Positions 1 through 11,397 of a DNA stretch of 64,000 nucleotides are shown one piece after another. Position numbers and translations under genes: made by a program. The stretch's first letter is position 1; every line of letters starts with the position of its first letter. The notes beneath the pieces were generated by a model that was not told where the DNA came from, did not search any database, and saw nothing but the letters and a program-made list of their open reading frames with translations. Origin of the DNA: Cyrtodaria siliqua (taxonomy: Eukaryota > Mollusca > Bivalvia > Adapedonta > Hiatellidae); NCBI GenBank assembly GCA_037043455.1, contig JAWPHD010005085.1:1-64000 (forward strand), in the 5' to 3' direction.

Positions 1-499
1 AAATTCTTCCATAAATTTGATCTTCAACATAATCTTCCGGCATAAAATCTATATTATGCAAGAACTCGTTTTCAACATAATCCTTCAGTTGTCCTACTCT
101 ATTATTTAAGTCCCCCGATATTATAAAATAGCACTGGTTATAAATATGGTTAAAAGACAATATATCCTCTAAAATGCATTCAAATAGGTTTTGTTCAACA
201 ACATGTTCACGACTGCTGCCAGCAGGAATGATATAAGTCAAACATAAGATCACATCTTGGTCAAGATTAAAAACACGCTTATCAATTTTTAGCCATATAA
301 CACTGTCGTAAGCTGTTTTCAATACAGTAACGCACGAGCTAATAGTATCAGCTATATAAATTATTAGACCTCCACTATCGCGTCTGGCATTTTTGTGATT
401 TAATTGTCTGTTAAGAACAAAATGTGAAAATCCCTTTACGTTATAATCACAACTGTCATTTAACCACGTTTCTGTAAAAAGCAATATATAACTATAATG
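1..499 (-). pseudogene. LINE endonuclease fragment, cut by window edge
   Basis: The minus strand is open from 499 to the window edge and reads as the apurinic-type endonuclease (exonuclease-endonuclease-phosphatase fold) of a non-LTR retrotransposon. Visible motifs are FTETWLND near the start, a DSGGLIIYI strand, and SGDLNNRVG, which matches the family's GD(F/L)N active-site block. In this family the domain nicks the target DNA to prime reverse transcription. A TAA stands immediately upstream of 499 and there is no initiator methionine, so the 5' part is lost. The reverse transcriptase would lie beyond the left edge. The sequence differs clearly from the LINE at 54417-57149, so it is another family. 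The domain call is confident; whether the copy is functional cannot be seen. Confidence 0.75.
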
Positions 500-967
500 T
501 TAATACTATGAAATAGTTATTTGAAACTATAGATTTTAGTCTTGTTTTAGATTTCCTGAAAGACATCAGACTATATGAATCATTATAATATGTTCTTATA
601 TATATTTACTTATTTATATACCCGTTGACGGACGTTTTAAGATTTCCATATATAGTTTATATTACTACCATATCATCCCTTATTTGTAAATAGTTTTATA
701 TCTTTATATATTTACATTAATTTTTAATTACTACTTCATTTCTTCATCTTTTATCAGTTTTTGCGCACAATATGACCTATTTATGTGTCGACGTGCCGTA
801 AAACACCATTCATTCATTCCACCGCCGTGGTTAGGAACTCAAACACCTGACCTTACACTCTTTTTCGGGATAATAATAACCACTACACGTCTGTTATGCA
901 TTTATATTTTAAAACATTTCAATCACTAAATAGACATTACACAATAAACGTAAATATAAAAATCGAA
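500..967. other. AT-rich intergenic DNA with a retroposon-like tail
   Basis: I see no coding signal. Positions 785-820 (GACGTGCCGTAAAACACCAT followed by CATT repeats) resemble the 3' tail at 39285-39322, which has GCCGTTAAACAACATTC. Both look like 3' ends of a SINE or LINE family on the plus strand. The body of the element is not recognisable here. Confidence 0.35.
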
Positions 968-1225
968 CAGGAAATGTAGCTGTCACAGGAAATGCAGCTC
1001 TCACAGGAAATGCAGCTGTCACAGGAAATGCAGCTGTCACAGAAATGCAGCTGTCACAGGAAATGTAGCTGTCACAGGAAATGTAGCTGTCACAGGAAAT
1101 GCAGCTGTCACAGGAAATGTAGCTGTCACAGGTGTCACAGGAAATGCAGCTGTCACAGGAAATGCAGCTCTCACAGGAAATGCAGACAGGAAATGCAGCT
1201 GTCACAGGAAATGCAGCTCTCACAG
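968..1225. repeat. 18-bp minisatellite
   Basis: About 14 tandem copies of an 18-bp unit (AGCTGTCACAGGAAATGC and close variants) with a few short units. Eighteen is a multiple of three, so long reading frames run through it on both strands. They are cysteine/serine-rich repeat translations and not genes. Confidence 0.9.
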
Positions 1226-1377
1226 AACACAGTCAACCAAAAACACGCATTAAAACAGACAACAGTGAAGTGAAGTTGTGTTCGAGTCCAGATTTTCTAT
1301 GTGTTTCCTGTATATGTATGTACGATGTGTCTACTCGATGTCTCTAAAGGGATGATATCATGCGTAAAAACATGTCT

Positions 1378-1735
1378 CTTAACTACCCGAACTCGCAGTG
1401 AGCTGGTGACATGAAATAACAAATAAAGACAATAACACAAAAGTAAATCTTAACTACCCTAACTAGCAGTGAGCTGCATGGTGACATGAAATTACAAATA
1501 AAGACATGAACACAAAAGAAATCTCTTAACTACCCTAACTAGCAGTGAGCTGCATGGTGACATGAAATTACAAATAAAGACATGAACACAAAAGTATCTC
1601 TTAACTACCAGAATTAGCAGAGCTGGTGACATGAAATAACAAATAAAAACACTGCCACAAAAGGGTTTCATAACTACACAAACGCGCAACGAGCTGATGA
1701 TATGAAATTACAAATAAAGACACGAACACAAATAA
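1378..1735. repeat. Tandem repeat, about 65-80 bp unit, five copies
   Basis: Five diverged copies of a unit carrying TAACTACCCTAACTAGCAG, GAGCTGCATGGTGACATGAA and CAAATAAAGACATGAACACA. The unit length varies through small deletions. There is no coding evidence. Confidence 0.85.
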
Positions 1736-2937
1736 GCATGTGATTTAAGTGTGGGTTAATTTAAATCAAAATTAATCCGCCAGAAATTATGCCAATTATA
1801 ATCATCCATTTAGTCGCCGGCTAAATTCACATAACCTTGTTTAAATGTGGTAATGATTTGGGGAAAATCGGAGAACTCATAGAAGATATTATGTGTCTCA
1901 GCAGTTACCCTATTTGTTTACAAGCTTTGCATTTATGCATTTCTATGTTCAACGGATTACGGAGGGTTTACATTTTATGTACCCTCTACAAGAGATGAAT
2001 CATTTCTAAAAATGATTTAGCAATATGCTATTTTTATCCTTATATGTTAAATAAACGGTTACGAGATAGGTTAAACGAAGATTGAGACTAATTTGGTCAT
2101 GGAAATAATTTAAAGATATTTGTCGCCAACCAAGACAAGACAGACTGATTCATATTTGCAGAGTTAAGTGTATTATAAAGAGTTTTGAAAATCGCCGAAC
2201 ACGATATATATTAATAAATATTGCCGTCTCGGTTTGACTGAGACTGTTCATGAATGATAGTGAAAAATGCTTGCTACCGTTCACGCACGCTCGCCTCAAC
2301 TCAATATTTAAAATGTCAATAGTAAGAAAATTTGAGCCATCCCGAAGATGGTATGCATATGACAGAACAGAACAGAACATATATTTTATTTCGACTTAAG
2401 CATACACAGCTCATCGTCATACAAAATCATGATTTCAATGCATGCATGTAAGCAAATATAACAAAGTTGACAGAAAATAAATAATGGTTGAGTGAAGTGA
2501 GAGTATTATTCTTGGATGTTACCATTTACATAACATAACATATTACAATGTCAATTATACTTGCAAACCCTATTGGTTATTTAATGCATCATCTCTTATT
2601 TTAAAGGCTTTCTTACAAAACATTGCTAGTTTTATCAGTAGTGATTTTCTTTCTAAATTTAAAAGATTAGTGAACTTAAACATATTTGGGCGGTTTGTAA
2701 AATATGCTGGAATGTGGGATTTTCTCCCGAGTCTTTTTTCGTTTCCTAGGCGCTTTCTTTGTTGGCATTCAGAATGATTTGCACTTCACACATTAAATTC
2801 CATACATATCCTTTTCTAAAATATGAATAATTCCGAGAAGTTCATATTTTTTCTGCCTTCGATGAAAAGCTTGACCACCATTTTTCACGCATGCGCATAT
2901 GACGGTGAACATGGAACCTTCAGTGTGATATTTTCAT
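1736..2937. other. Intergenic, no gene seen
   Basis: AT-rich single-copy sequence left of the duplicated unit. Only short chance frames are present. No RNA gene or element end was recognised. Confidence 0.5.
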
Positions 2938-3154
2938 ACCAGTCCATGGTCAGTGTGATATTTTTATACCAGTACATGGCCAGTGGCGTATGGTCTCAGT
3001 TTCTAAATAATATGATATGCCCTAAACGAGAAAACACTGGGCGAAATAAACAAAATGGCATTTAGTTTGAAGCAAAAGTTATGACGTCTGCGTATCACAA
3101 GTAAAAGTCAAAATACTAAATTAAAAAGCAGACAACATATCCTAAGGTTACGGA

Positions 3155-3236
3155 AGCCCTGGAGGGACTTATTAGTTATTACTTATTACTTATTTCTTAT
3201 TACTTATTTCTTACTACTTATTTCTTATTACTTTGT
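3155..3236 (+). repeat. Short retroposon-like 3' end with (ATTACTT)n tail
   Basis: The sequence ACGGAAGCCCTGGAGGGACT followed by an irregular TTATTACTTATT tail recurs at 8957-9010, 45593-45672 and 49319-49374. The flanking DNA differs between the 3.2-kb and 9.0-kb sites, so a conserved ~21-bp end with its microsatellite tail is what is shared. This is what a severely 5'-truncated LINE or SINE leaves behind. The family is not identified. Confidence 0.45.
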
Positions 3237-3354
3237 AAAGGGCGGGTTAGTGAAAACATGGCGGATATCTCGTTAGTTATTTACTATATTATTTACTGTT
3301 TATTTAGCATACTGACCAATCTAAGCTGTACTCACGTAGGATGTGTTATGTTCT

Positions 3355-3453
3355 TCACGGGTGCTGGTGCGGCCCAGTGGACAGCGCGGTGGACGAGAAA
3401 CCGGACAACCCGGGTTCAAGCTTCCCCAGTGCCACTGAGTTTTGTCGGTATGT
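3355..3453 (+). mobile_element. tRNA-derived SINE head, split by the foldback element
   Basis: A tRNA-like pol III head is visible: an A-box-like GCGGCCCAGTGG at about 3369-3380 and a B-box-like GGTTCAAGCTTCC at 3413-3425, roughly 45 bp apart. The downstream part (GGGCAAGACTGCC...) resumes at 7368 after the foldback insertion. The uninterrupted copy is at 45793-45960. A short ORF spans this stretch in both units, but it is better explained as a SINE than as a gene. The boxes deviate from consensus, so confidence is moderate. Confidence 0.5.
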
Positions 3454-3462
3454 TAATATTGG

Positions 3463-6400
3463 ATGGTTGATAAGTTGGTAGGTAGTTGGTAGTTGGCAGT
3501 TGGTTATTCGAATAACCAACTACCAACCAGTTGCCAGTTGGGGATTCGTTTGTATTATTATAATAAGAAGGGAATTTGTATGTCTTACTCAAGATTATAT
3601 GTTAATACAAATAATCAACAACAAAAGGGAAAATTTTAATGTAAAATCTGAATCCCCAACTGGCAACTGGTAGCCAGTTGGTTATTCGTTGCGAATAACC
3701 AACTCAACTGGACATTTTGAACCGCCGACTGGCGAAAAAAAAACACGATAAATTGATGAACAAAAATGACAAAGATGTGATTTTAATCAATATTAAAAGA
3801 TTATTCACTGCATTTATTTATAAAAAATAATAACTTATACAACAAATCCGAATCCCCAACTGGCAACTGGTAGGTAGTTGGTTATTCGCGGCGAATAACC
3901 AACTGGATATTTTGAATCACCAACTGGCACGTAAATTTAATAAATTGATGAACAAACGCGTCAAACATGTGCTTATGATCAATATAACATGTTTTCTTCA
4001 TTGCATAGATATAAAAAAATAATATAGTAGCGACTTATACAAAAATCCGAATCCCCACAACTGGCAACTGGTAGCATAAAAATTCAATAAATTGATGAAC
4101 AAACGCGGCAAAGATGTGAATTTAATCAATACAAACTGTTTATCACTGCAAACATTAATTTTTTTTGGATAAAATAACGACTTATACAACAATTCCGAAT
4201 CCCCAACTGGTAGGTAGTTGGTTATTCGCCGCGAATAACAAACTACCTACCAGTTGCCAGTTGGGGATTCGGAATTGTTGTATAAGTCGTTATTTTATTA
4301 TTATTATTAATGTATGCAATGATAAACAGTTTGTATTGATCAAAATCACAACTTTGTCGCGTTTGTTAATCAGTTTATTGAATTTATATGCCAGTCGGTG
4401 ATTCAAAATTTCCAGTTGGTTATTCGCCGCGAATAACCAACTACCTACCAGTTGCCAGTTGGGGATTCGGAATTGTTGTATAAGTCGTTATTATTTTTTT
4501 TTATTAAGGTATGCAATGATAAACAGTTTTTATTGATCAAAATCACATTTTTGCCGCGTTTGTTCATCAATTTATTGAACTTATATGCCAGTCGGTGATT
4601 CAAAATTTCCAGTTGGTTATTCGCCGCGAATAACCAACTACCTACCAGTTGCCAGTTGGGGATTCGGAATTGTTGTATAAGTCGTTATTTTTTTTTTTAT
4701 TAAGGTATGCAATGATAAACAGTTTTTATTGATCAAAATCACATTTTTGCCGCGTTTGTTCATCAATTTATTGAACTTATATGCCAGTCGGTGATTCAAA
4801 ATTTCCAGTTGGTTATTCTCCGCGAATAACAAACTACCTACCAGTTGCCAGTTGGGGATTCGGATTTTTGTATAAGTCGCTACTATATTATTTTTTTTAT
4901 ATCTATGCAATGAAGAAAACATGTTATATTGATCATAAGCACATGTTTGACGCATTTGTTCATCAATTTATTAAATTTACGTGCCAGTTGATGATTCAAA
5001 ATATCTACCAGTTGCCAGTTGGGGATTCGGAATTGTTGTATAAGTCGTTAATGTTTTATTTATTATTAATGTATGCAATGATAAACAGTTTGTATTGATC
5101 AAAATCACAACTTTTCCGCGTTTGTTCATCAATTTATTGAATTTACGTGCCAGTTGGTGATTCAAAATATCCAGTTGGTTATTCGCCGCGAATAACCAAC
5201 TACCTACCAGTTGCCAGTTGGGGATTCGGATTTTTGTATAAGTCGCTACTATATTTTTTTTTATATCTATGCAATAAAGAAAACATGTTATATTGATCAT
5301 AAGCACATGTTTGACGCGTTTGTTCATCAATTTATTGAATTAACGTGCCAGTTGGTGATTCAAAATATCCAGTTGGTTATTCGCCGCGAATAACCAACTA
5401 CCTACCAGTTGCCAGTTGGGGATTCGGAATTGTTGGATAAGTCGTTATTTTTTTATTTTTTTTATTAATGTATGCAATGATAAACAGTTTGTATTGATCA
5501 AAATCACATCTTTGCCGCGTTTGTTAATCAATTTATTGAATTTACGGACCAGTTGGTAATTCAAAATATCCAGTTGGTTATTCGCCGCGAATAACCAACT
5601 ACCTACCAGATGCCAGTTGGGGATTCGGAATTGTTGTATAAGTCGTTATTTTATCCAAAAAAAAATAATGTTTGCAGTGATAAACAGTTTGTATTGATTA
5701 AATTCACATCTTTGCCGCGTTTGTTCATCAATTTATTGAATTTTTATGCCAGTCGGTGATTCAAAATTTCCAGTTGGTTATTCGCCGCGAATAACCAACT
5801 ACCTACCAGTTGCCAGTTGGGGATTCGGATTTTTGTATAAGTCGCTACTATATTATTTTTTTATATCTATGCAATGAAGAAAACATGTTATATTGATCAT
5901 AAGCACATGTTTGACGCGTTTGTTCATCAATTTATTAAATTTACGCGCCAGTTGGTAATTCAAAATATCCAGTTGGTTATTCGCCGCGAATAACCAACTA
6001 CCTACCAGTTGCCAGTTGGGGATTCGGAATTGTTGTATAAGTCGTTATTATTATTTTTTTATATTAATGTATGCAATGATAAACAGTTTGTATCGATCAA
6101 AATCACAACTTTTCCGCGTTTGTTCATCAATATATTGAATTTACGTGCCAGTTGGTGATTCAAAATATCCAGTTGGTTATTCGCCGCGAATAACCAACTA
6201 CCTACCAGTTGCCAGGATTCGGATTTTTGTATAAGTCGCTACTATATTTTTTTTTATATCTATGCAATAAAGAAAACATGTTATATTGATCATAAGCACA
6301 TGTTTGACGGGTTTGTTCATCAATTTATTGAATTTACGTGCCAGTTGGTGATTCAAAATATCCAGTTGGTTATTCGCCGCGAATAACCAACTACCTACCA

Positions 6401-7359
6401 GTTGCCAGTTGGGGATTCGGATTTTTGTATAAGTCGCTACTCTATTTTTTTTTATATCTATGCAATAAAGAAAACATGTTATATTGATCATAAGCACATG
6501 TTTGACGCGTTTGTTCATCAATTTATTGAATTTACGTGCCAGTTGGTGATTCAAAATATCCAGTTGGTTATTCGCCGCGAATAACCAACTACCTACCAGT
6601 TGCCAGTTGGGGATTCGGAATTGTTGTATAAGTCGCTATTTTATTATTTTTTTATTAATGTATGCCATGATAAACAGTTTGTATTGATAAAAATCACATC
6701 TTTTCGGCGTTTGTTCATCAATTTATAGAATTTATATGCCAGTCGGTGATTCAAAATTTCCAGTTGGGGATTCGGATTTTTGTATAAGTCGCTACTATAA
6801 TTTTTTTTTATATCTATGCAATGAAGAAAACATGTTATATTGATCATAAGCACATGTTTGAAGCGTTTGTTCATCAGTTTATTGAATTTACGTGCCAGTT
6901 GGTGATTCAAAATATCCAGTTGGTTATTCGCCGCGAATAACCAACTACCTACCAGTTGCCAGTTGGGGATTCGGATTTGTTGTATAAGTTATTATTTTTT
7001 ATAAATAAATGCAGTGAATAATCTTTTAATATTGATTAAAATCACATCTTTGTCATTTTTGTTCATCAATTTATCGTTTTTTTTTCTCGCCAGTCGACGG
7101 TTCAAAATGTCCAGTTGAGTTGGTTATTCGCAACGAATAACCAACTGGCTACCAGTTGCCAGTTGGGGATTCAGATTTTACATTACAATTTTCCCTTTTG
7201 TTGTTGATTATTTGTATTAACATATAATCTTGAGTAAGACATACAAATTCCCTTCTTATTATAATAATACAAACGAATCCCCAACTGGCAACTGGTTGGT
7301 AGTTGGTTATTCGAATAACCAACTGCCAACTACCAACTACCTACCAACTTATCAACCAT
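3463..7359. mobile_element. Foldback transposon, 3.9 kb, with 9-bp target duplication
   Basis: The outer ends are inverted: ATGGTTGATAAGTTGGTAGG at the left, and its reverse complement CCTACCAACTTATCAACCAT at the right. Flanks are TAATATTGG (3454-3462) and TAATAATGG (7360-7368), a 9-bp target duplication with one mismatch. Unit B holds the empty site near 45892. The inside is almost entirely modules of about 200 bp, each bearing a palindrome such as GTTATTCGCCGCGAATAAC. I count about 18 palindromes. Modules left of about 4228 are in reverse orientation and those to the right are forward, so the element can fold on itself. Two module types alternate irregularly. No transposase is encoded, so movement would need a partner. 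Foldback elements and Mutator-like elements typically make 9-bp duplications. Confidence 0.9.
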
Positions 7360-7368
7360 TAATAATGG

Positions 7369-7581
7369 GCAAGACTGCCGATGGGGACGTACTATTCACC
7401 ACAAATTGACTGACGCATAGAAAGATAAGAGAGTTTGCTCTCAGAGAGGTAAAAGCTTTTTTGGCATAGCACTGAACAGGGCGGTCCCTTGCATCGGAGT
7501 ATAACCTCCAAGCACTTTAAAAATCATAGGAACCTATTCGACAGTAAGAGTATGGCAAGTTCCCGGATACTCTCTCTACAT
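7369..7581 (+). other. Continuation of the SINE flank, shared with unit B
   Basis: This is the right-hand part of the sequence split by the foldback element, matching 45900-46117. It holds no gene. The CATAC at 7582-7586 is the intact target where unit B carries the 2.15-kb insertion. Confidence 0.6.
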
Positions 7582-8925
7582 CATACACATGTTATATTTG
7601 AATACACCCTTAACTTGTTATAGTTCGATGCATCATATATAAACATGTTATAGATGGATGCATCATAATCATGTAATAGTTCGACGCACCCCATAACATA
7701 GTGTAGTTGGATACATGATACACATATTATAGTTGGATACATTATAAACATATTATTGTTGAATGCATCATAAACATGGTATAGTTTGTTATAGGTGGAT
7801 ACATCAGTTGGATACATTATAATATTGCTATAGTTGGATGCAGCTGTATGTATCATAAACATGCTATAGTTGGATGCAGTTGTATGTATCCTAAACATGT
7901 TATAGATGGATACATCATAAACATGCTATAATTGGATACAGTTGTATGTATCATAAACATGCTATATTTGGATGCAGTTGTTTGTATCCTAAACATGTTA
8001 TAGTTGGATGCAGTTGTATGTATCCTAAACATGTTATAGATGGATACAGTTGTATGTATCCTAAACATGTTATAGATGGATACAGTTGTAAGTATCCTAA
8101 ACATGTTATAGATGGATACATCCTAAACATGTTATAGATGGATAGGATACAGTTGTATGTATCCTAAACATGTTATAGATGGATACAATTGTATGTATCC
8201 TAAACATGTTATAGATGGATACAGCTGTATGTATCCAAAACATGTTATGGATGGATACATCTTAAACATGTTATAGTTGGATAGGATACAACTGTATGTA
8301 TCATAAACATGTTATAGATGGATACAGTTGTTTTTATCCTAAACATGTTATAGATGGATACAGCTGTATGTATCCAAAACATGTTATATATGGATACATC
8401 CTAAACATGTTATAGTTGGAACTAAACATGTTACATTTGGATGCAGTTGTATGTATCATAAACTTGTGGATACATCATACACATGCTATAATTGGATACA
8501 TCCTAAACATGCTATAGTTGGATGCAGGTGTATGTATCTGTATCTATAGTTGGATACATCCTAAACATGCTATAGTTGGATGCAGATGTATGTATCTGTA
8601 TCTATAGTTGGATACATCCTAATCATGCTATAGTTGGATGCAGTTGTATGTATCTGTATCTATAGGTGGATACATCCTAAATATGCTATAGTTGGATGCA
8701 GTTGTATGTATCTGTACCTATAGATGGATACATCCTAAATATGCTACAGGTGGATTCAGTTGTATGTATCATAAACTTGTGGATACATCATATACATGTT
8801 ATAGTTGGATCCCATACATCCTAAACATGCTATAGTTGGATGCAGTTGTATGTATCTGTATCTATAGTTGGATACATCCTAAACATGCTATAATAAACAG
8901 TTGAATGCATTATAAACATGTTATA
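7582..8925. repeat. Minisatellite of GTTATAGATGGATACA type
   Basis: About 1.3 kb of irregular tandem units, about 33-45 bp long, built from ATGTTATAGATGGATACAG, TTGTATGTATCCTAAACATG and variants. The allele in unit B (48272-49290) is shorter. Several reading frames pass through by chance and give isoleucine/threonine/asparagine-rich repeats. Confidence 0.9.
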
Positions 8926-8956
8926 CACGTTATGACATTTGTTTATACCCATTTGT

Positions 8957-9010
8957 ACGGAAGCCCTGGAGGGACTTATTACTTATTACTTATTTCTTAT
9001 TACTTATTAG
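8957..9010 (+). repeat. Second copy of the ACGGAAGCCC end with (ATTACTT)n tail
   Basis: Same 21-bp end and ATTACTTATT tail as at 3155. The tail ends in TTACTTATTAG directly before the ORF at 9012 and would also serve as a pyrimidine-rich splice acceptor for it. Confidence 0.45.
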
Positions 9011-9011
9011 G

Positions 9012-9233
9012 ATGATTAAACAATGTGCAAAGCGATTTAACCATGTTTATAAAGAAACGATATATCATTTAGTATGTAATCAAGACATTGATGTTCTCTT
9101 ATGTGACTTGTACAACGGAAACTGCAGGTGTACAATTGCAATATGTAATGTACGTGCCTGGTATGAACATGGACCTCAGGCATACACATGTTACAACGAT
9201 ATCAATCACAATCAATACAAAACAAACTGTTAA
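9012..9233 (+). CDS. Possible terminal exon, small eight-cysteine protein
   Basis: A 73-codon frame with eight cysteines. It is preceded at once by an acceptor-like TTTCTTATTACTTATTAG and followed, about 20 bases after the stop, by AATAAA (in CAGAATAAAAAT). The protein has no signal peptide, so if real it is the last exon of a split gene. The middle, NCRCTIAIC, and the end, QYKTNC, loosely recall the C-terminal helix and tail of secreted phospholipase A2. The catalytic CCxxHD block is not present, and I find no upstream exon in the minisatellite before it. The copy at 49375-49596 has the same protein, which only reflects recent duplication. It may be a chance ORF. Confidence 0.3.
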   Translation: MIKQCAKRFNHVYKETIYHLVCNQDIDVLLCDLYNGNCRCTIAICNVRAWYEHGPQAYTCYNDINHNQYKTNC

Positions 9234-9289
9234 AGCAGTTTGTCTCCAGAATAAAAATACTTCAGACATTCGCCGTATGTGACTATGTG

Positions 9290-9291
<2 letters not shown>

Positions 9292-9341
<50 letters not shown>
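9292..9341. repeat. (TA)n microsatellite
   Basis: About 24 TA units. Unit B has only about 8 at 49658-49672, so this tract differs in length between the copies. Confidence 0.9.
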
Positions 9342-9342
<1 letters not shown>

Positions 9343-9747
9343 GCTAATTAGTAAAATAAGATCTATCATATACTATTAAAGTACTCAATGCTGATTGGTT
9401 ACTGAGAATGCATTTTGTTTCCTATCAATTCCTCTGACGTCAGGTCCATTAACCTTTAAGATGACTATTTTCAACACTAGAAAAAAAAGCTAAAGTACAT
9501 AGTATATTATTTTAAAGCAAAGTTACGTTCTAAGAAAACATTTAAATTGTTCACATGGCGGTATCGCTGGTTTTCAAGTCCCGCCAACAAGGTATTGGTC
9601 TGGCACAATTTAAAATAGCTGAACAATTTTTGTTTTAAGTTTATACAGATACAACTGACGTCACGTAACGTAAATGGAGAACATTTTAGTTTAAACTTAT
9701 TAATTTTACATCGATTGTAACGAAATAACTTATTTGAATCACTATCG
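9342..9747. other. Non-coding DNA upstream of the peptide gene
   Basis: Shared with unit B at about 49673-50079 with scattered substitutions. No coding signal or recognised element was seen. Confidence 0.4.
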
Positions 9748-9896
9748 ATGTTTTCCTGGGTAGAACCTGTACTAAGCAAATGCAGATAAAGTGTCTTGCT
9801 CGGGGACACAACGCATATGGCAATGGCGGGGATCGAACCCACGACTTTCCGATTATGGGACCAACGCTCGACCTCTAGACCACAGTGCTCCACTCA
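9748..9896 (-). mobile_element. tRNA-derived SINE
   Basis: On the minus strand it begins AGTGGAGCACTGTGGTCTAG. It has an A-box-like TGGTCTAGAGGTCG (9869-9882) and a perfect pol III B box GGTTCGATCCC (9829-9839), about 30 bp apart as in a tRNA. The downstream part contains CCGAGCAAGACACTTTATCT, a motif conserved in several marine-animal SINE families. A long minus-strand ORF crosses it but is incidental. The identical copy is at 50080-50228. Confidence 0.75.
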
Positions 9897-10193
9897 AATT
9901 TAGCGTTTAGATATTAAGTTTACATTATGTTAGTACATTAGTAAATGGAGTATATATGTTTAATAGGCAAAATTGACAAATGTATTTTGAATCATCCAGT
10001 AAATATTCATTCTGGGTTCAAACAGTATATGTACATTCCACCAGAAAAGTATAGTTTTGTTCAACTTGAATTTCGGCGATATTATGATGTTTACAGCGGG
10101 TTCATGGAATGGTATTGTGTTTTGGGAATTAATACAGTTGTAATTGTTTTATAAGTTTTTATTTTCTTTTAGAAACGAAACACAAGTTCGGAA

Positions 10194-10200
10194 TATAAAA
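10194..10200 (+). promoter_or_regulatory. TATA box of the defensin-like gene (copy A)
   Basis: TATAAAAGG in GC-richer surroundings, about 190 bases upstream of the start codon. A transcription start about 30 bases downstream would give a 5' leader containing a possible short intron, with donor GTGAGC at 10295 and acceptor TTTAG ending at 10381. The same elements are in unit B. This is inferred from sequence only. Confidence 0.55.
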
Positions 10201-10383
10201 GGAGTGAAGCTGCTTTAAGCAGTACTATCGGCTGGAAATAGGTCCTTAAATCAGCCATACCTTTTATGCAGCATCTACCAACATGATAAACCAGGTGAGC
10301 GCATCGGACCTAGTTGGGTCTCTGGTATGGTTATATAAGAACAGAAGGCCAAATTACAAAATATTGTAGACGAGACTTTAGTC

Positions 10384-11016
10384 ATGAACGTGTGGATACT
10401 TATATTGTTACTGTGCTGTGCCATGTCAGTAGGTATGTATTTGTATTTGTGTGTTTAGGGCAATCCATTTACCAGCAATTTTTATCACAGTATAGTATAT
10501 CTTTAGTTTAAAGACAAAACTGGCATTTTAGAACTTTGAATAATTTCAAATATATGCATAGCGCTACATTGGAAAATGATCTTAGACTAAATCTAAAATT
10601 TAAAAGAATATTATTAAAATCATGTGATAAAAATATTCAAACTTACTTGTTGTTGATGTGTTACTATGTCGGATTCATTCCAAACAGTGTAAATAAATAA
10701 AGCTTACGTTAAATGCTGTGGTGTCGAATTTGTTCCATTAGTTACAAAGGGGATGTTACAATGTCCAACGACACTACGTTACATTTCAGTACTGGCACAA
10801 AGCAGACGTTGTCCGAGACGGGTGGCAATACAGATAGGATTTTGCCCGCCTCGTTCGAGATGCACGAGGAGGGGTGGAACGTGCATCGGAAGTCGCTGTT
10901 GTAGGTCATGTCCATCCGGATATAGGAGGATAAGGACTACTTGCAATCCAAGGAGTGCTTGCAGACGAGTCAGAGGAAGGTGTTACGGTAGAGCCTGTTG
11001 TTTACGTCGCAACTAA
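10384..11016 (+). CDS. Defensin-like secreted Arg/Cys-rich peptide, copy A
   Basis: Two coding exons, 10384-10432 and 10790-11016. The donor is G|GTATGT and the acceptor is ACATTTCAG|T, a phase-1 intron of 357 bp. Exon 1 encodes a hydrophobic signal peptide (MNVWILILLLCCAMS...). Exon 2 completes it, with likely cleavage after VLA, and encodes the mature peptide. The precursor is 91 residues and the mature part about 72. The mature part has 21 Arg, no Lys, Asp, Glu or His, and 12 Cys. The cysteines form two tandem modules of identical spacing, C-x10-C-x5-C-x6-C-x4-CC, joined by two residues. Six cysteines ending in CC, a signal exon and strong cationic charge suggest a double-domain beta-defensin-like antimicrobial peptide that acts on microbial membranes outside the cell. 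The family assignment is inference. AATAAA follows at 11038. Copy B differs by one residue. Confidence 0.82.
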
Positions 11017-11037
11017 CTAAGTGGAGACTATCAGAGA

Positions 11038-11043
11038 AATAAA
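11038..11043 (+). terminator. Polyadenylation signal of copy A
   Basis: AATAAA, 22 bases after the TAA stop. The same signal follows copy B at 51370-51375. It supports a complete transcription unit. Confidence 0.65.
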
Positions 11044-11397
11044 ATACAGATAGTCAAAACTGAAGTGTGGCATGGAGTAACTATATACTTGGCTTTAGCT
11101 AATAAATCATGAACTTTATAATGAAATGACTCGAGGCGCAAACACAATGTTAATGTCAACAGTTGAAGGATATGTACAAGGTTGTTGCATCATGCTTCAG
11201 CAAAAACATATTTTAATGTGTGAATAAGATAATTGTAAAATGTAAACAACTCTACGCGTGTGAACTAGAAACACTTATTGATAAATAAAACAAATTATAA
11301 TTGTTGTTATTGTTGAGTTTTCCATTTTTTATTTCCGTATCCATGAAAGTGTCAACATAAGTGTATTACCATATAGCTTCAGCTTAATACGACAGTA

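Noticed and set aside
909..1347. Cysteine/serine-rich ORFs resembling small secreted peptides
   Set aside because: Produced by the 18-bp minisatellite in several frames and on both strands.
3258..3470. 70-81 codon ORF beginning MADISLVIYY, also at 45695
   Set aside because: It spans a tRNA-like SINE head with A- and B-box-like motifs. The frame has no other support.
3998..6910. Several ORFs of 60-118 codons on both strands
   Set aside because: They lie in the repeated modules of the foldback element and mirror each other between modules. They are not independent genes.
7581..8137. ORFs with MFRIHTTVSIYN-type repeats, also at 48226-48865
   Set aside because: Minisatellite translations. They change with repeat number and have no conserved start or end.
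9507..9893. 128-codon minus-strand ORF, also at 49839
   Set aside because: Its N-terminal part is a SINE tRNA head read as protein (GSIPAIAICV...). No protein family features.
9945..10154. 69-codon ORF just upstream of the peptide gene promoter, also at 50277
   Set aside because: No signal peptide or family motif, and it lies directly before the TATA box. It is most likely upstream non-coding DNA.
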